From Pseudoxanthomonas sp. CF125 (lineage in GTDB: Bacteria; Pseudomonadota; Gammaproteobacteria; Xanthomonadales; Xanthomonadaceae): 64,000 bases of DNA. The notes beneath the pieces were generated by a model. The model was not told the origin of the DNA. It was given only the letters and a program-made list of their open reading frames with translations, and searched no databases. The stretch covers positions 431,001 through 495,000 of the forward strand of contig NZ_FNLD01000003.1 in assembly GCF_900104085.1 (NCBI RefSeq), read 5' to 3'. Every line of letters starts with the position of its first letter. Positions within the stretch are counted from its first letter, which is position 1. Shown piece by piece: positions 1-7,484 of this stretch. A program made the position numbers and the translations under genes.

Positions 1-548
1 CTGACCGATACGTAGCGTTCGTTGCCGCCTATCTCGACCTGCGGCCCTTCCTGCAAGGCATGGCCCTGATCGTCCACGCGCACGGTCATGGTGGCCTTCT
101 TGCCGGTATGGCAGATGGTTTTTATTTCGGTCAGCTCATCGGCCCACGCCAGTAGGTACTGGCTGCCTTCGAACAGCTCGCCCCGGAAATCCGTGCGCAG
201 CCCGTAGCACAGCACCGGAATGCGCAGCTGGTCCACCACTTCGCTCAATTGCCAGACCTGGCTGCGGGTCAGGAACTGGGCTTCGTCCACCAGTACGCAA
301 TCGAGCTTGCCGTTGGCCGCGATATCCAGGGCGACCATGCGCTCCAGATCCGCATCCCGATCGAACGCCATGCCCTCCGCGCTCAACCCGATCCGCGAAG
401 CCACCACGCCGCTGCCGGCGCGATGGTCGAGCCTGGGAGTGAGGATCGCCACCCGCATGCCGCGCTCGCGGTAGTTGTGCGCCGATTGCAGCAGGGTGGT
501 GGTCTTGCCGGCGTTCATCGCCGAATAGTAGAAATAGAGCTTGGCCAC
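1..548 (-). CDS. tdk: Thymidine kinase (3' end outside window)
   Basis: Thymidine kinase phosphorylates thymidine to dTMP in pyrimidine salvage. The translation begins (V/M)[20 protein letters not shown], which matches the E. coli Tdk N terminus including the P-loop (NAGKTT), and near the window edge it reads [11 protein letters not shown], the conserved loop before the C-terminal part. About 182 codons are present; the family is usually near 200 residues, so only the 3' end is missing. The only start in register is a GTG at 548-546, and no convincing ribosome binding site precedes it. That GTG base pair is supplied by the integrated element, not by the native locus, whose ATG copy is left at 23759-23757. 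Reading from the left end, the gene body is intact, but its promoter and start have been replaced by element DNA. Expression may therefore be altered. Confidence 0.95.
   Translation of the reverse strand, partial: MAKLYFYYSAMNAGKTTTLLQSAHNYRERGMRVAILTPRLDHRAGSGVVASRIGLSAEGMAFDRDADLERMVALDIAANGKLDCVLVDEAQFLTRSQVWQLSEVVDQLRIPVLCYGLRTDFRGELFEGSQYLLAWADELTEIKTICHTGKKATMTVRVDDQGHALQEGPQVEIGGNERYVSV
524..547. repeat. attL: left 24-bp direct repeat of the integrated element
   Basis: This 24-bp stretch lies in codons 1-8 of tdk and recurs at 23735-23758 with a single A/G difference. On the tdk strand it begins GGCCAAGCTC and ends TACTAT. The two copies bracket a low-GC segment carrying a tyrosine integrase next to the right copy, the usual arrangement of an integrase-mediated target duplication. 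Confidence 0.88.
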
Positions 549-617
549 AGCTAGGATTCTTTAGTTATTGATTTATATATATTTTTTAATCTAACTTCAG
601 GGCCGCTGCGAGCATCC

Positions 618-640
618 TACCCCCAAAAATACCCCAAAAT
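618..640 (+). repeat. Candidate left arm-type integrase sites
   Basis: Two C-rich blocks in direct order (TACCCCC at 618-624 and TACCCC at 630-635), spaced 12 bp start to start, lie about 70 bp inside the left end. The same layout occurs in the same orientation inside the right end at 23607-23630. Repeats of this type near the ends of integrase-bearing elements often bind the N-terminal domain of the integrase. The function here is inferred. Confidence 0.5.
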
Positions 641-687
641 GGCAGGCGTACTGCTCAGCATGCATCTTGTTTAACCAGCTAGATTGG

Positions 688-1173
688 TTATTCCAGATTT
701 GTATCCGGACGAAATATGCGTAGCCGCTCGATTCTGGCTTGAGGTGAGAGTACTTCCAAACACTTCCAACCAAGCTCCACATACAGTGGGGTTGGGAGCT
801 GATTAGGTTCGAGTATTGAATGAAGAATGGCAGGCAGTTGGACGCGTCCATCGGAGGGTCGCAAAGTGAGCTCCCGGTATCGATCCTGAAAGGCCCTGTA
901 CGCCTCTAAATTTTCTGCCAGAAACGCATCGTCTTCGTCCCCGGCGTCAGCTAATAGGTCTTTTTCCATAGCATTGAGGCGCGAACTTACTAACGCCTTT
1001 TCCCACAACCTCAGTCGGCCAGCGTCGACTAGCTCGGCAATCAGTAGGTCGGGGCCGTTGGGCGTTTCCCAGTGAAGGGCCTCTAAAATGGCCCGAGGTA
1101 CCCTAAAGCGCCGTTTTTCATCCAGCTGAACAACAGCACTCAACACGACATATTTTGGGTCAGTTTGGCCCAT
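688..1173 (-). CDS. Double MraZ/AbrB-like DNA-binding protein, putative regulator
   Basis: The 161-residue protein contains two halves that resemble each other and swapped-hairpin (SpoVT-AbrB/MraZ) domains. The first, about residues 12-58, has LDEKRRFRVPRAILEAL followed by a hydrophobic strand and RLRLWEKA. The second, about 101-150, has RPSDGRVQLPAILHSIL followed by LYVELGWKCLEVLSP. MraZ has this two-repeat layout, but this gene is not in a cell-division cluster and is too divergent to be mraZ itself. It is transcribed away from the 1400-3856 unit across a 226-bp gap. A 17-bp palindrome overlaps its own first codons and a near-identical one precedes the neighbour's start, which fits a repressor controlling both promoters. 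No clear ribosome binding site precedes the ATG at 1173, so a slightly later start is possible. The regulatory role is inferred. Confidence 0.6.
   Translation of the reverse strand: MGQTDPKYVVLSAVVQLDEKRRFRVPRAILEALHWETPNGPDLLIAELVDAGRLRLWEKALVSSRLNAMEKDLLADAGDEDDAFLAENLEAYRAFQDRYRELTLRPSDGRVQLPAILHSILEPNQLPTPLYVELGWKCLEVLSPQARIERLRIFRPDTNLE
1156..1172. promoter_or_regulatory. Putative operator, copy 1
   Basis: TGGGTCAGTTTGGCCCA is an interrupted palindrome with TGGG and CCCA ends. It overlaps the start codon of the MraZ/AbrB-like gene. It matches the copy at 1356-1372 at 15 of 17 positions, exactly 200 bp away. Occupancy would block translation or transcription start of the regulator gene. 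Confidence 0.5.
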
Positions 1174-1224
1174 TTTTGCAGCCCATGTGAACTAGCGGCG
1201 GTTGCTACAGGTAGTGCCACAGGC

Positions 1225-1239
1225 ATGGGTTTACCCCAT
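1225..1239. promoter_or_regulatory. Inverted repeat between the divergent genes
   Basis: The arms ATGGG and CCCAT are separated by 5 bp. The outer bases resemble the two 17-bp sites on either side, but the spacing is 4 bp shorter, so it may be a degenerate third site or unrelated. Confidence 0.3.
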
Positions 1240-1354
1240 TATCTTGGGCCTCTGGACATCAGATCGAATAACGTATAGGCTGCATCTAGGCGCTTCGCGC
1301 TCGCGCGTTTGTAATAGCCTAGGTTGCCTTCAACAAAGAAAAAGGTAGTCCAGC

Positions 1355-1373
1355 TTGGGCCGGTTTGGCCCAA
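1355..1373. promoter_or_regulatory. Putative operator, copy 2
   Basis: The arms TTGGGCC and GGCCCAA form a perfect 7-bp inverted repeat around 5 bp. The inner 17 bp (1356-1372) differ from copy 1 at only two positions. It lies 27 bp upstream of the ATG at 1400, where a bound repressor would block the leader of the three-gene unit. Confidence 0.55.
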
Positions 1374-1399
1374 GATTCAAGCATTTTAACGGAGGTATT

Positions 1400-1885
1400 A
1401 TGAGTGACCCCAGCCTGCAACTCCGTAGTGCGGAATCGATTAAGTACGGATTACTTGCCGCAAGGTCCTCAGAGGCCATAGCGCGGGCCGAGGCACACCA
1501 GGAATTAACGTCTGAGGATCAAACGATCTTGGAGGAAGCCGAGGAGTTTCTACGGCAGGTGGCCGATGGAGCTGCCTTCATTTCTACCGGTGCTCACCCC
1601 CGCGGAAGTGTTATCAGCTCGACGGACGCTTTTGGTTTCGCTCTCCAACCAGTCGAATCTTTAGACCTGTTGAAAGATCGCCAAGCGCCCGATGTGTTCA
1701 ATGAGCTTGCAAGGGCAGTTCACCAGATATCAGCGGGCCAGGCCTCCACACTTGAAGAGGTCGATATAACTAATGCTCGTGCATTCTTTGACCGTCTCTA
1801 CGCCTCGGCATTGGAGCTTCTGGAAATCAATCGTCTCCGGCCAGCCGCTGTAGGTCGTAGAGCACTGCTTGGCCAGCTCACCTAG
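1400..1885 (+). CDS. Unknown 161-residue protein, first gene of the protease/dCTP-deaminase unit
   Basis: I do not recognise this family. The ATG at 1400 is preferred over an upstream in-frame start because GGAGG at 1391-1395 sits at good distance and because the operator-like palindrome lies just before it. The protein is soluble, acidic and mostly helical in appearance (SAESIKYGLLAARSSEAIARAEAHQ, residues about 10-34, is cut here only to its leading part), with no membrane segment, signal peptide or cysteine cluster. Its 3' end overlaps the TTG start of the next gene by 17 nt, so the three genes 1400-3856 appear translationally coupled. By position it could be an adaptor, an inhibitor of the downstream protease, or a substrate; none of these can be read from the sequence. 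Confidence 0.65.
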   Translation: MSDPSLQLRSAESIKYGLLAARSSEAIARAEAHQELTSEDQTILEEAEEFLRQVADGAAFISTGAHPRGSVISSTDAFGFALQPVESLDLLKDRQAPDVFNELARAVHQISAGQASTLEEVDITNARAFFDRLYASALELLEINRLRPAAVGRRALLGQLT

Positions 1886-3266
1886 CCCAGGGTTTCGTAC
1901 CCTTGACTACCACCGGCTCCGCTCCGCGGAGCTGTGCCTAGCTTTACAAAATAGATTCGAAGAACTTCGCTCGAGAGACTATCCCGACGAAGGCGCTAAC
2001 GAGGCGCTAGAACTTCTCGGCAGTCTACTCGCGATTCTAAGAAGGCGTATTGAAAGTTTATCTGACGAGCAGATTCTGATTATGACTAGCCGGGCAATTG
2101 TTGCGCTCGGCGAAACTCTCGAATATTTCGACAATGCAGGTACTGATCAAACCCCGAGAGGCTTGGTTTGTCTTCTTCGATCACTGTATGAGCGGCTGAA
2201 TCGGCAATCTAAGTTCTTAGCTTGGCCACAGGCGGGTTACAACTTCACCATCCGTAGCCTTGTCGTCTACCTGAAAGAACTTTTTAGGTATCTAGGCGCT
2301 GACGCCGAGGTGTCAGCAGTTTTCTCTGCCTATTCAGGCCCCCAAGACCTTGTATCTTTTCCGCGTGTCGAACGAGACAACGTGGCCATGTTCTCTATTT
2401 TTGGACATGAGCTAGGCCATCCGATTGCAGATGCCTTTCTCCAGATGGAAGCAACCTCTGCCGCTCATCAGGCGAGAGGATTGCGCGCTCGGCAAGACAT
2501 CATCCAGGCTTTAGGCGGCTCTCCAACAATGCCTGAGCTTCAAGCAGCTATTCAAGCAGTCTTTCAGCTTAGACGTCGTGCTTTGGAAGAACTGATATCC
2601 GACACCGTCGGAGTATATTTGTTTGGACCAAGCGCCCTGTTCGCCGGCTATCAAATTCTCATGTGGAATACTTTGGACGTGATTCCCTCGCGGCAAAACG
2701 AAGGGTATCCCCCGGGACGCATGCGGATTCGAGTTTCGTTAGAAGTTGCCAGGGCTGAGGGGCATATCGACGCATTAAGAAATCTCACAACGGACCAAGT
2801 TGTCGGACCTACCTTTTCCAATGCGGGAGTATTGCTCGATCATTTAGAACAATTAGCTTCCGACAATTCAGACGAACTCACGATTAACACTTCGCCCATT
2901 GCACGTATTGCATACGATTGGATTAGCACGACGTTGCCCAGCGCCCAGCAGTTTGCACGCACAGAATTGGCAACAGCCCGGTATGAGGACTCCACGCTGA
3001 AGCTTGAAGTACCCCGCCTAGTGGAACGCTTGAAACATGGACTTCCGCCTAATGAGATTGGGGACTCTCTTAGCCCTGTGGCGGTTGACGAACGGTCTGC
3101 GGTTTTGGCTGGTTGGCTAGTCTCACTGGAGGCATCCCAGGCGGGGACAAATCCGGACCAAGCGATAAACGAGTTAAGTCGCCTCAATGAAAAAGCATTG
3201 AAGGGACTTGAGTATGTAGTACTTCAGCGTCGTTATAGGTCGGGTACGAGGACTTCGCCTTCATGA
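1869..3266 (+). CDS. HExxH zinc metalloprotease-like protein, second gene of the unit
   Basis: The 465-residue product has a clear zinc-binding motif, FGHELGH, at about residues 178-184. A second cluster, LEELISD at about 239-245, supplies Glu and Asp in the spacing expected for the third ligand of gluzincins. A YPPGRMRIR stretch follows at about 280-288, recalling the conserved Pro-Pro-x-x-x-Arg region of some M48-like peptidases. The rest is helical and unassigned, with no membrane segment or signal peptide, so it is probably cytoplasmic. The start is a TTG overlapping the previous gene; no earlier alternative keeps the frame, and the next ATG would remove about 70 residues. It overlaps the following gene by 4 nt (ATGA). 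The peptidase fold is well supported; the substrate and role in a defence or toxin system are inference. Confidence 0.72.
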   Translation: MASSPSPGFRTLDYHRLRSAELCLALQNRFEELRSRDYPDEGANEALELLGSLLAILRRRIESLSDEQILIMTSRAIVALGETLEYFDNAGTDQTPRGLVCLLRSLYERLNRQSKFLAWPQAGYNFTIRSLVVYLKELFRYLGADAEVSAVFSAYSGPQDLVSFPRVERDNVAMFSIFGHELGHPIADAFLQMEATSAAHQARGLRARQDIIQALGGSPTMPELQAAIQAVFQLRRRALEELISDTVGVYLFGPSALFAGYQILMWNTLDVIPSRQNEGYPPGRMRIRVSLEVARAEGHIDALRNLTTDQVVGPTFSNAGVLLDHLEQLASDNSDELTINTSPIARIAYDWISTTLPSAQQFARTELATARYEDSTLKLEVPRLVERLKHGLPPNEIGDSLSPVAVDERSAVLAGWLVSLEASQAGTNPDQAINELSRLNEKALKGLEYVVLQRRYRSGTRTSPS

Positions 3267-3856
3267 GCGTGTTAGGGAATCAAAGGCTGATAGATGCGCT
3301 TCGAGACAGTGAACCGGAAAAACGTCTTGTAGTCACACCTTTGCTCAACCCGACCCAAGTAGGCGAGGCGTCCATTGATATTCGTCTGGGTAACGATTTT
3401 GTTGTAACGCGGCGAGGGAACCTGCCATCGATTGATCCTGCAGGCTCTGATCCAAGGTCCGCGCGGTACAACTCCCGCCACTATGCGAACTTTGGCTCAA
3501 AGTTCTACTTGCACCCAAACGAGTTGGTTCTCGCAAGTACTCTTGAGTATGTGAAGTTGCCATTCAACCTGTCTGCCTGGGTTACTTCAAGATCACGCTG
3601 GGGAAGGGTTGGACTTGTAATCGCAACAGCTACTGCGATCCAACCTGGCTTCGCTGGAACAATAACCCTCGAATTAGTGAATCTTGGCGAAGTTCCACTC
3701 GTTCTGTATCCCGGACTACTTGTCGCACAGATAATCTTTTCAGATTGCGAAGGTGCTGCCGTCTACACAGGTTCTTTCGCAGAGCAAGTCGATCCGGGCC
3801 ATGGAAATGTCTCGGCTGATGTTGATATGGCTTTTTGGACACATCCTGCAAACTAG
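3263..3856 (+). CDS. dCTP deaminase / dUTPase-superfamily protein
   Basis: The 197-residue protein aligns by eye with dCTP deaminases, which convert dCTP to dUTP. Visible landmarks are ASIDIRLGN (36-44), the HPNELVLAST segment (84-93), SRSRWGRVGL (109-118) and QPGFAGTITLELVNLG (127-142). The Glu at 137 matches the catalytic glutamate of E. coli Dcd, and Ser/Arg of the SRSRWGR loop match the active-site pair. The length is close to the family norm. The ATG overlaps the stop of the metalloprotease gene (ATGA), so co-translation is likely. Stand-alone dCTP deaminases are known anti-phage effectors that deplete dCTP, and its position in a mobile element beside a protease fits such a role; this is inference. 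A housekeeping nucleotide enzyme picked up by the element is the alternative. Confidence 0.8.
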   Translation: MSVLGNQRLIDALRDSEPEKRLVVTPLLNPTQVGEASIDIRLGNDFVVTRRGNLPSIDPAGSDPRSARYNSRHYANFGSKFYLHPNELVLASTLEYVKLPFNLSAWVTSRSRWGRVGLVIATATAIQPGFAGTITLELVNLGEVPLVLYPGLLVAQIIFSDCEGAAVYTGSFAEQVDPGHGNVSADVDMAFWTHPAN

Positions 3857-4171
3857 CAATAGCGCGCACTTGCCAATAGCGCGCTCGCGTGTCCTCGGCC
3901 GGCTACCGGCGTTAGCGCATGTAGGGCCGATGGCTCTAGAGGCCCACCCTGGCCAGCATAACATTCGTAATTCCGACCACCTCAAGTCTTAGGATAATGT
4001 TCAGTCACTGCTCTGAACATTGCAGTGCGCAACTGCATGCGGGTTAGCCGCAAATTTCCGCAGGGCTGGCCGTTCCGAGAGACGGCTTGGCGTATTGCCT
4101 GCCGCTGAGCTGAGCGGGAACTCTTTTCATCGTCTGAGGCATTTTCATTTGGGGTGTTGGCCTATGCGTAC
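3857..4171. other. Convergent intergenic region with a 9-bp inverted repeat (3996-4021)
   Basis: No gene is supported here. The one structure seen is AATGTTCAG (3996-4004) and CTGAACATT (4013-4021), perfect 9-bp arms around an 8-nt loop. It lies between the ends of the dCTP-deaminase-like gene and the convergent 4172-4660 gene. There is no T tract, so it is not a standard terminator, and it could equally be a protein-binding site. Confidence 0.4.
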
Positions 4172-4660
4172 CTACGGCCTTGGACGCATTATCGCTTCGT
4201 CGATTTGCACACTCGTTCTGCCCGTCGTTCCATCAATCGTTACTGAGCAAAACTGAAGGAAATTACGGCCGAGAATCCCGACGAGATTAATTGAGTCCCG
4301 AGCATAGCGTTTGGCCAAGTCCGGGACGCCGGTACAGTCCACAGGGAATCGAAAGGCGAACGAACGCCCAGCGCCGTCAACGACGGGGAGCGTCAAATTG
4401 GCGATGTACTTGGAGGCCATCGTCATGCCATTGACACCGTGGACTTCCATCTTCGAATGGCTGACTAGGCTTAAGGATTCTGCTACTGCCTGGTCGATGC
4501 ACATACCTGAAGCTCCGGTGTCCAAGAGCATAAAGGTTCCATGTGGAATCTCAAGGCTTCCCGATTCGCTTTGGTCCCACCAAGCCCGAATCAATGGGCC
4601 GACTTTACGGAGTGCTTCTGGTGTCAGTTGAGAGCTAGCAGTACACGGCCATGTCGTCAT
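4172..4660 (-). CDS. Retropepsin-like aspartic protease
   Basis: The 162-residue protein has the signature of single-domain retroviral-type aspartic proteases: FMLLDTGASGMCID at about 43-56, with the catalytic Asp in DTGA, and a second element NLVGILGRNFL at about 125-135 that matches the conserved Ile-Leu-Gly-Arg-(Asn/Asp)-Phe-Leu flap-side motif. Such proteins act as homodimers, one DTGA per subunit. There is no signal peptide or membrane segment in this start choice, so it is probably cytoplasmic. The ATG at 4660 is favoured over an upstream one at 4720 because an AAGG-like site precedes it. The neighbours are the membrane-anchored 4830-5336 protein upstream on the same strand (169-bp gap) and the protease/dCTP-deaminase unit downstream, convergent. 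Its substrate is unknown. Confidence 0.65.
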   Translation of the reverse strand: MTTWPCTASSQLTPEALRKVGPLIRAWWDQSESGSLEIPHGTFMLLDTGASGMCIDQAVAESLSLVSHSKMEVHGVNGMTMASKYIANLTLPVVDGAGRSFAFRFPVDCTGVPDLAKRYARDSINLVGILGRNFLQFCSVTIDGTTGRTSVQIDEAIMRPRP

Positions 4661-4829
4661 CACAACGCCCTTGAAGGTCGAGGCTTGATCTTTGCTATGG
4701 TAGCAGTGTAGATGTCTCACTCTGCGATATTTGGCGGTCGCAGCTGGGCGAAGCTCTCACGTCGTGGGCACTTGTGGAAAGTCACGAAATAGTTGCGCCC
4801 CAGCAAAAAACAGCGGGTTGACTTTGCGG

Positions 4830-5336
4830 CTATCGCGGGCGATTGCCAAACTCGTCTCGAGCGCGAGCCAGCTGCGCTCGCAACTCCCCCACGCAGAATA
4901 GGGCGGATTCATGTGCTATCCGATCGTTCTCAATGAGCGATCTAAACCTTGGGGTGTGATGCGCAAAGGCGCTGCGGCCCGACTTGTCGCGCCACTCATG
5001 AATCTCGTCCCACAGGAGGCCGGCCTGGCGTTCTGCGCCCACTAATCGTGGAAGAAACTCGGTGAAAAGATTGTCGTAGTTCCTGAGGGCGTCTTGGACC
5101 ACGGATGGCTCGTGGGACAGCACGAACTGGACTTGCTCGATCTCGCGCCTAGCCGAAGCGAATAAGTTTCGGCTCTGCTCGACATGCATTAGCAATTCCG
5201 ATTTGTCTTTCTCGAACGCTAGTGTCGATTCTAGTTCATGCACGCTTACGGAATGAGTGAAGGCTCGGTAGCTGATGTACGCGGATGCCAGGCTGACGAC
5301 GAGCGCGAGAACCGCAATGACATCAGAATTGCCCAT
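4830..5336 (-). CDS. Membrane-anchored coiled-coil-like protein, unknown
   Basis: The 168-residue product starts with a single hydrophobic segment (VIAVLALVVSLASAYISY, about residues 5-22), followed by a long charged helical region rich in Glu, Arg and Leu that probably forms a coiled coil or helical bundle. This is the layout of an N-anchored protein with a cytoplasmic or periplasmic stalk. A GAGGCG stretch 9-14 nt before the ATG is a plausible ribosome binding site. No family is recognised. It is encoded upstream of, and in the same direction as, the retropepsin-like gene, but the 169-bp gap leaves co-transcription open. Confidence 0.6.
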   Translation of the reverse strand: MGNSDVIAVLALVVSLASAYISYRAFTHSVSVHELESTLAFEKDKSELLMHVEQSRNLFASARREIEQVQFVLSHEPSVVQDALRNYDNLFTEFLPRLVGAERQAGLLWDEIHEWRDKSGRSAFAHHTPRFRSLIENDRIAHESALFCVGELRAQLARARDEFGNRPR

Positions 5337-5844
5337 ATCGCCAGCGCCTCATTTCAGCCGACCCGCAGCAGGGCGGCGACCCAGCGCGAATATAGCCCAC
5401 CGCGCTCCGAAGGTCGATCTCAGGATTTGAGAGTCCTCAGCCAGAACCTCGCCTCAACTCTCGGGAAAGCAGGCGATGGACAGAGGCGGAATTGACTCAA
5501 GGCTACACAGGCTAAGGGCTGATCTACTCGGCATGTTGGCGGACGCTGAGGATCAGGAAGACTTTCTAGGCGGCGTTCACTGGCGAGGCAGATGTGATCG
5601 AAGACCGGGCGGTTAGGGCCGCGGACTGCCGTTATGTGCGGAATCAGCTGACCCGATCGCTCCAGCAGGTCGGCGTAACCGAAAGGCTTTGACCACGCTG
5701 GTAGCGATAAGAGCGTGTTATTACTAACAATCCCCTGCATATTTATTTCAAGCGAGAGGCTGATCGCTACCTCCGCTCGAGTACTGCTCGGCGGCCTTTA
5801 TCGTTGAAGACCAAGCGGGAACGGTATTGCGCTGTCAGTTCGTC
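5337..5844. other. Intergenic region with an imperfect palindrome (5702-5726)
   Basis: No gene is supported in these 508 bp. A 106-codon frame on the minus strand (5420-5740) has no start signal and an odd composition, and was rejected. The notable structure is at 5702-5726, TAGCGATAA, seven bases, then TTATTACTA, which recurs in improved form at 9218-9242 in another gap of the island. Confidence 0.4.
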
Positions 5845-6828
5845 TCAGAATCGATCTGAGCAGCCGAGGTATAGACGCTGAGACTTGGAGAGGGTTCCAG
5901 CATCCCTAATACAACGCAGCTGCTGTAACTGGGTTTCCGAAGGTTGAATGGGATCAAGCGATAAATTGGCGCCCCCGGTTCTGTCCAGATTTCGCGCGTT
6001 GAACAGTCCGTCAAATTTCATGAAAAACCCGTACTCACCTGATCGATACTGTGGATCGGAAAGCTGGCTTGCTCTCGGCATGTGAAATGTAATTCCGTAA
6101 GCCCAGTCTTGCGGAGCAAAAGCGACCATCGCAATACCTTCGTGGTTGATTCGAGCGCCATGGTCGCTCACTTGGTCACCGGCGCTTTGGGGCGGGGCCG
6201 AGTCAATCAATAGAGAGCCTTTTTGTATTTCCTCATCGGTTTGGTCATCAACGATCTCGTCATTGAAGTATTTCTCCAAAGGAACTTCACGCGGGCAACC
6301 GCAACCACCGCATGCTTTCTCTATCGCCATGGAGACATACACAGGTTGATCGCGGTGTTGATCGAAGAACTCCGCGAAGTCAACCAAGGACTTGCGTTCG
6401 TCATCTGAGAGAGTAAAGGGGCTTCCCTTTGTATCGTCGCCGCATGTAAGAGAAAGAGAGAATGCAGGTATGGGCGGAAGTGGATCGACCGCCTCGCGAA
6501 CTACCCTGTCCCCTATAAAGCTCGCACCAAAAAGTAGCAGCCCGACCAACAGCAAGCCGCCAACTACGACATGCAGGCTTTTCATCCCAATGTTTACGTC
6601 ACGTCCACCTGCAACTGAACCGCCCGAAGCAGATACACGCACGTTGCTGGAGCTGCTAGATGGCTTAGCATCCCCATCCGCCCGGCCTCGAGGCTTCTGA
6701 ACCCGCCTTTCCAACCAGAACTTGATAACCGTCCACATGCCTGCCGCTAGCGCAGCGATGCCTCCGCCCAACCAGGCCAATGCAGAGCGTGTAGCTTCGT
6801 CCCCTAAGCGATCGAGAAGCCAGTTCAT
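5845..6828 (-). CDS. Two-pass membrane protein with large C-terminal domain, unknown
   Basis: From the ATG at 6828 the product has 327 residues. It carries two hydrophobic segments, AWLGGGIAALAAGMWTVIKF at about 17-36 and LHVVVGGLLLVGLLLFGASF at about 85-104. Between them is a Ser-rich linker ending in SASGGSVAGGRDVNIG, a Gly-rich motif that I have seen mentioned in signalling or NTPase-associated bacterial proteins just before transmembrane or effector regions. The C-terminal ~220 residues form a soluble domain, probably outside the membrane, with clustered cysteines (KACGGCGCP) and others near the end that could form disulfides. An in-frame TTG at 6924 would add 32 residues with no clear purpose. 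No family is recognised, and the neighbours do not define its job. Confidence 0.6.
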   Translation of the reverse strand: MNWLLDRLGDEATRSALAWLGGGIAALAAGMWTVIKFWLERRVQKPRGRADGDAKPSSSSSNVRVSASGGSVAGGRDVNIGMKSLHVVVGGLLLVGLLLFGASFIGDRVVREAVDPLPPIPAFSLSLTCGDDTKGSPFTLSDDERKSLVDFAEFFDQHRDQPVYVSMAIEKACGGCGCPREVPLEKYFNDEIVDDQTDEEIQKGSLLIDSAPPQSAGDQVSDHGARINHEGIAMVAFAPQDWAYGITFHMPRASQLSDPQYRSGEYGFFMKFDGLFNARNLDRTGGANLSLDPIQPSETQLQQLRCIRDAGTLSKSQRLYLGCSDRF

Positions 6829-7484
6829 CTGCGAACCCAACCTTCGTGAATGCCCCGCGGCGAGATTAAACCCTGTTAGCGCCCATAACCAGCCCAAGGC
6901 GGGTATCTTTGTAGGGGCGTACAAGGCGCAAGTTGACTTGGCCGTTGGCGCATTCTTGATCGCGCGAGTTCAGGAATTCGGGCCGTCGTCAACCGGTCTC
7001 ACCTGCGCGTTATTGCTCTCGGGAAACTACGTAAATAATTCACACCAAGGTCCGAGGAATCCCGCAGATACTTGGCTAGTCCGGCAAATTCACAGCGGAC
7101 CAAATTACGCCTTGCAAGCCGGGGGCCTCGACGTACTCAGCAGGTTCTCGCTGGCTCCAGCTTAGATGATGGCTAGCAGGCACAGTGCACAAGGAGCGAT
7201 TGCAGACGTCTCAAGTACAGCCAAATCTTATAGTTGGGTGTTATCAGCAGTGAGGTAGAAGTTGACTTGAGATGCGCGGCGAGATGATCAGACCCTTTCG
7301 GCCTTCGCCGTCCATCAAGCATGCAATGGGTTGTCAGAGTGCAGAGGGCATCTACCACCTGATGAGCGGTGGCCGCAGCTTTCGGCCAAGAAGGAGCCGA
7401 CAGGGCGGCGGTTAGTGTTAATGGCCGGTTCTTAATGGACCAGACGTTGTTCCCTCGTGCATAAGTCTAAAAGAGGTGTTAATC
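6829..7484. other. Divergent intergenic region upstream of the radical SAM module
   Basis: No gene is supported in these 656 bp. The promoters of the 5845-6828 gene and of the 7485-9130 pair must lie here. The only signal that decides a start is AAGAGG at 7471-7476, eight bases before the ATG at 7485. A 147-codon plus-strand frame (6722-7165) mostly overlaps the real minus-strand gene and was rejected. Confidence 0.4.

Noticed and set aside
524..547. Integration in a tRNA gene
   Set aside because: The repeat lies in tdk coding sequence, and no tRNA fold is present at either end.
688..1173. Housekeeping mraZ
   Set aside because: No dcw genes nearby, and the sequence is too divergent from MraZ.
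5420..5740. 106-codon minus-strand frame
   Set aside because: No start signal, Pro/Arg/Leu-rich low-information translation, no neighbour link.
6722..7165. 147-codon plus-strand frame
   Set aside because: Its first third is antisense to the 5845-6828 gene and the remainder looks like non-coding DNA.
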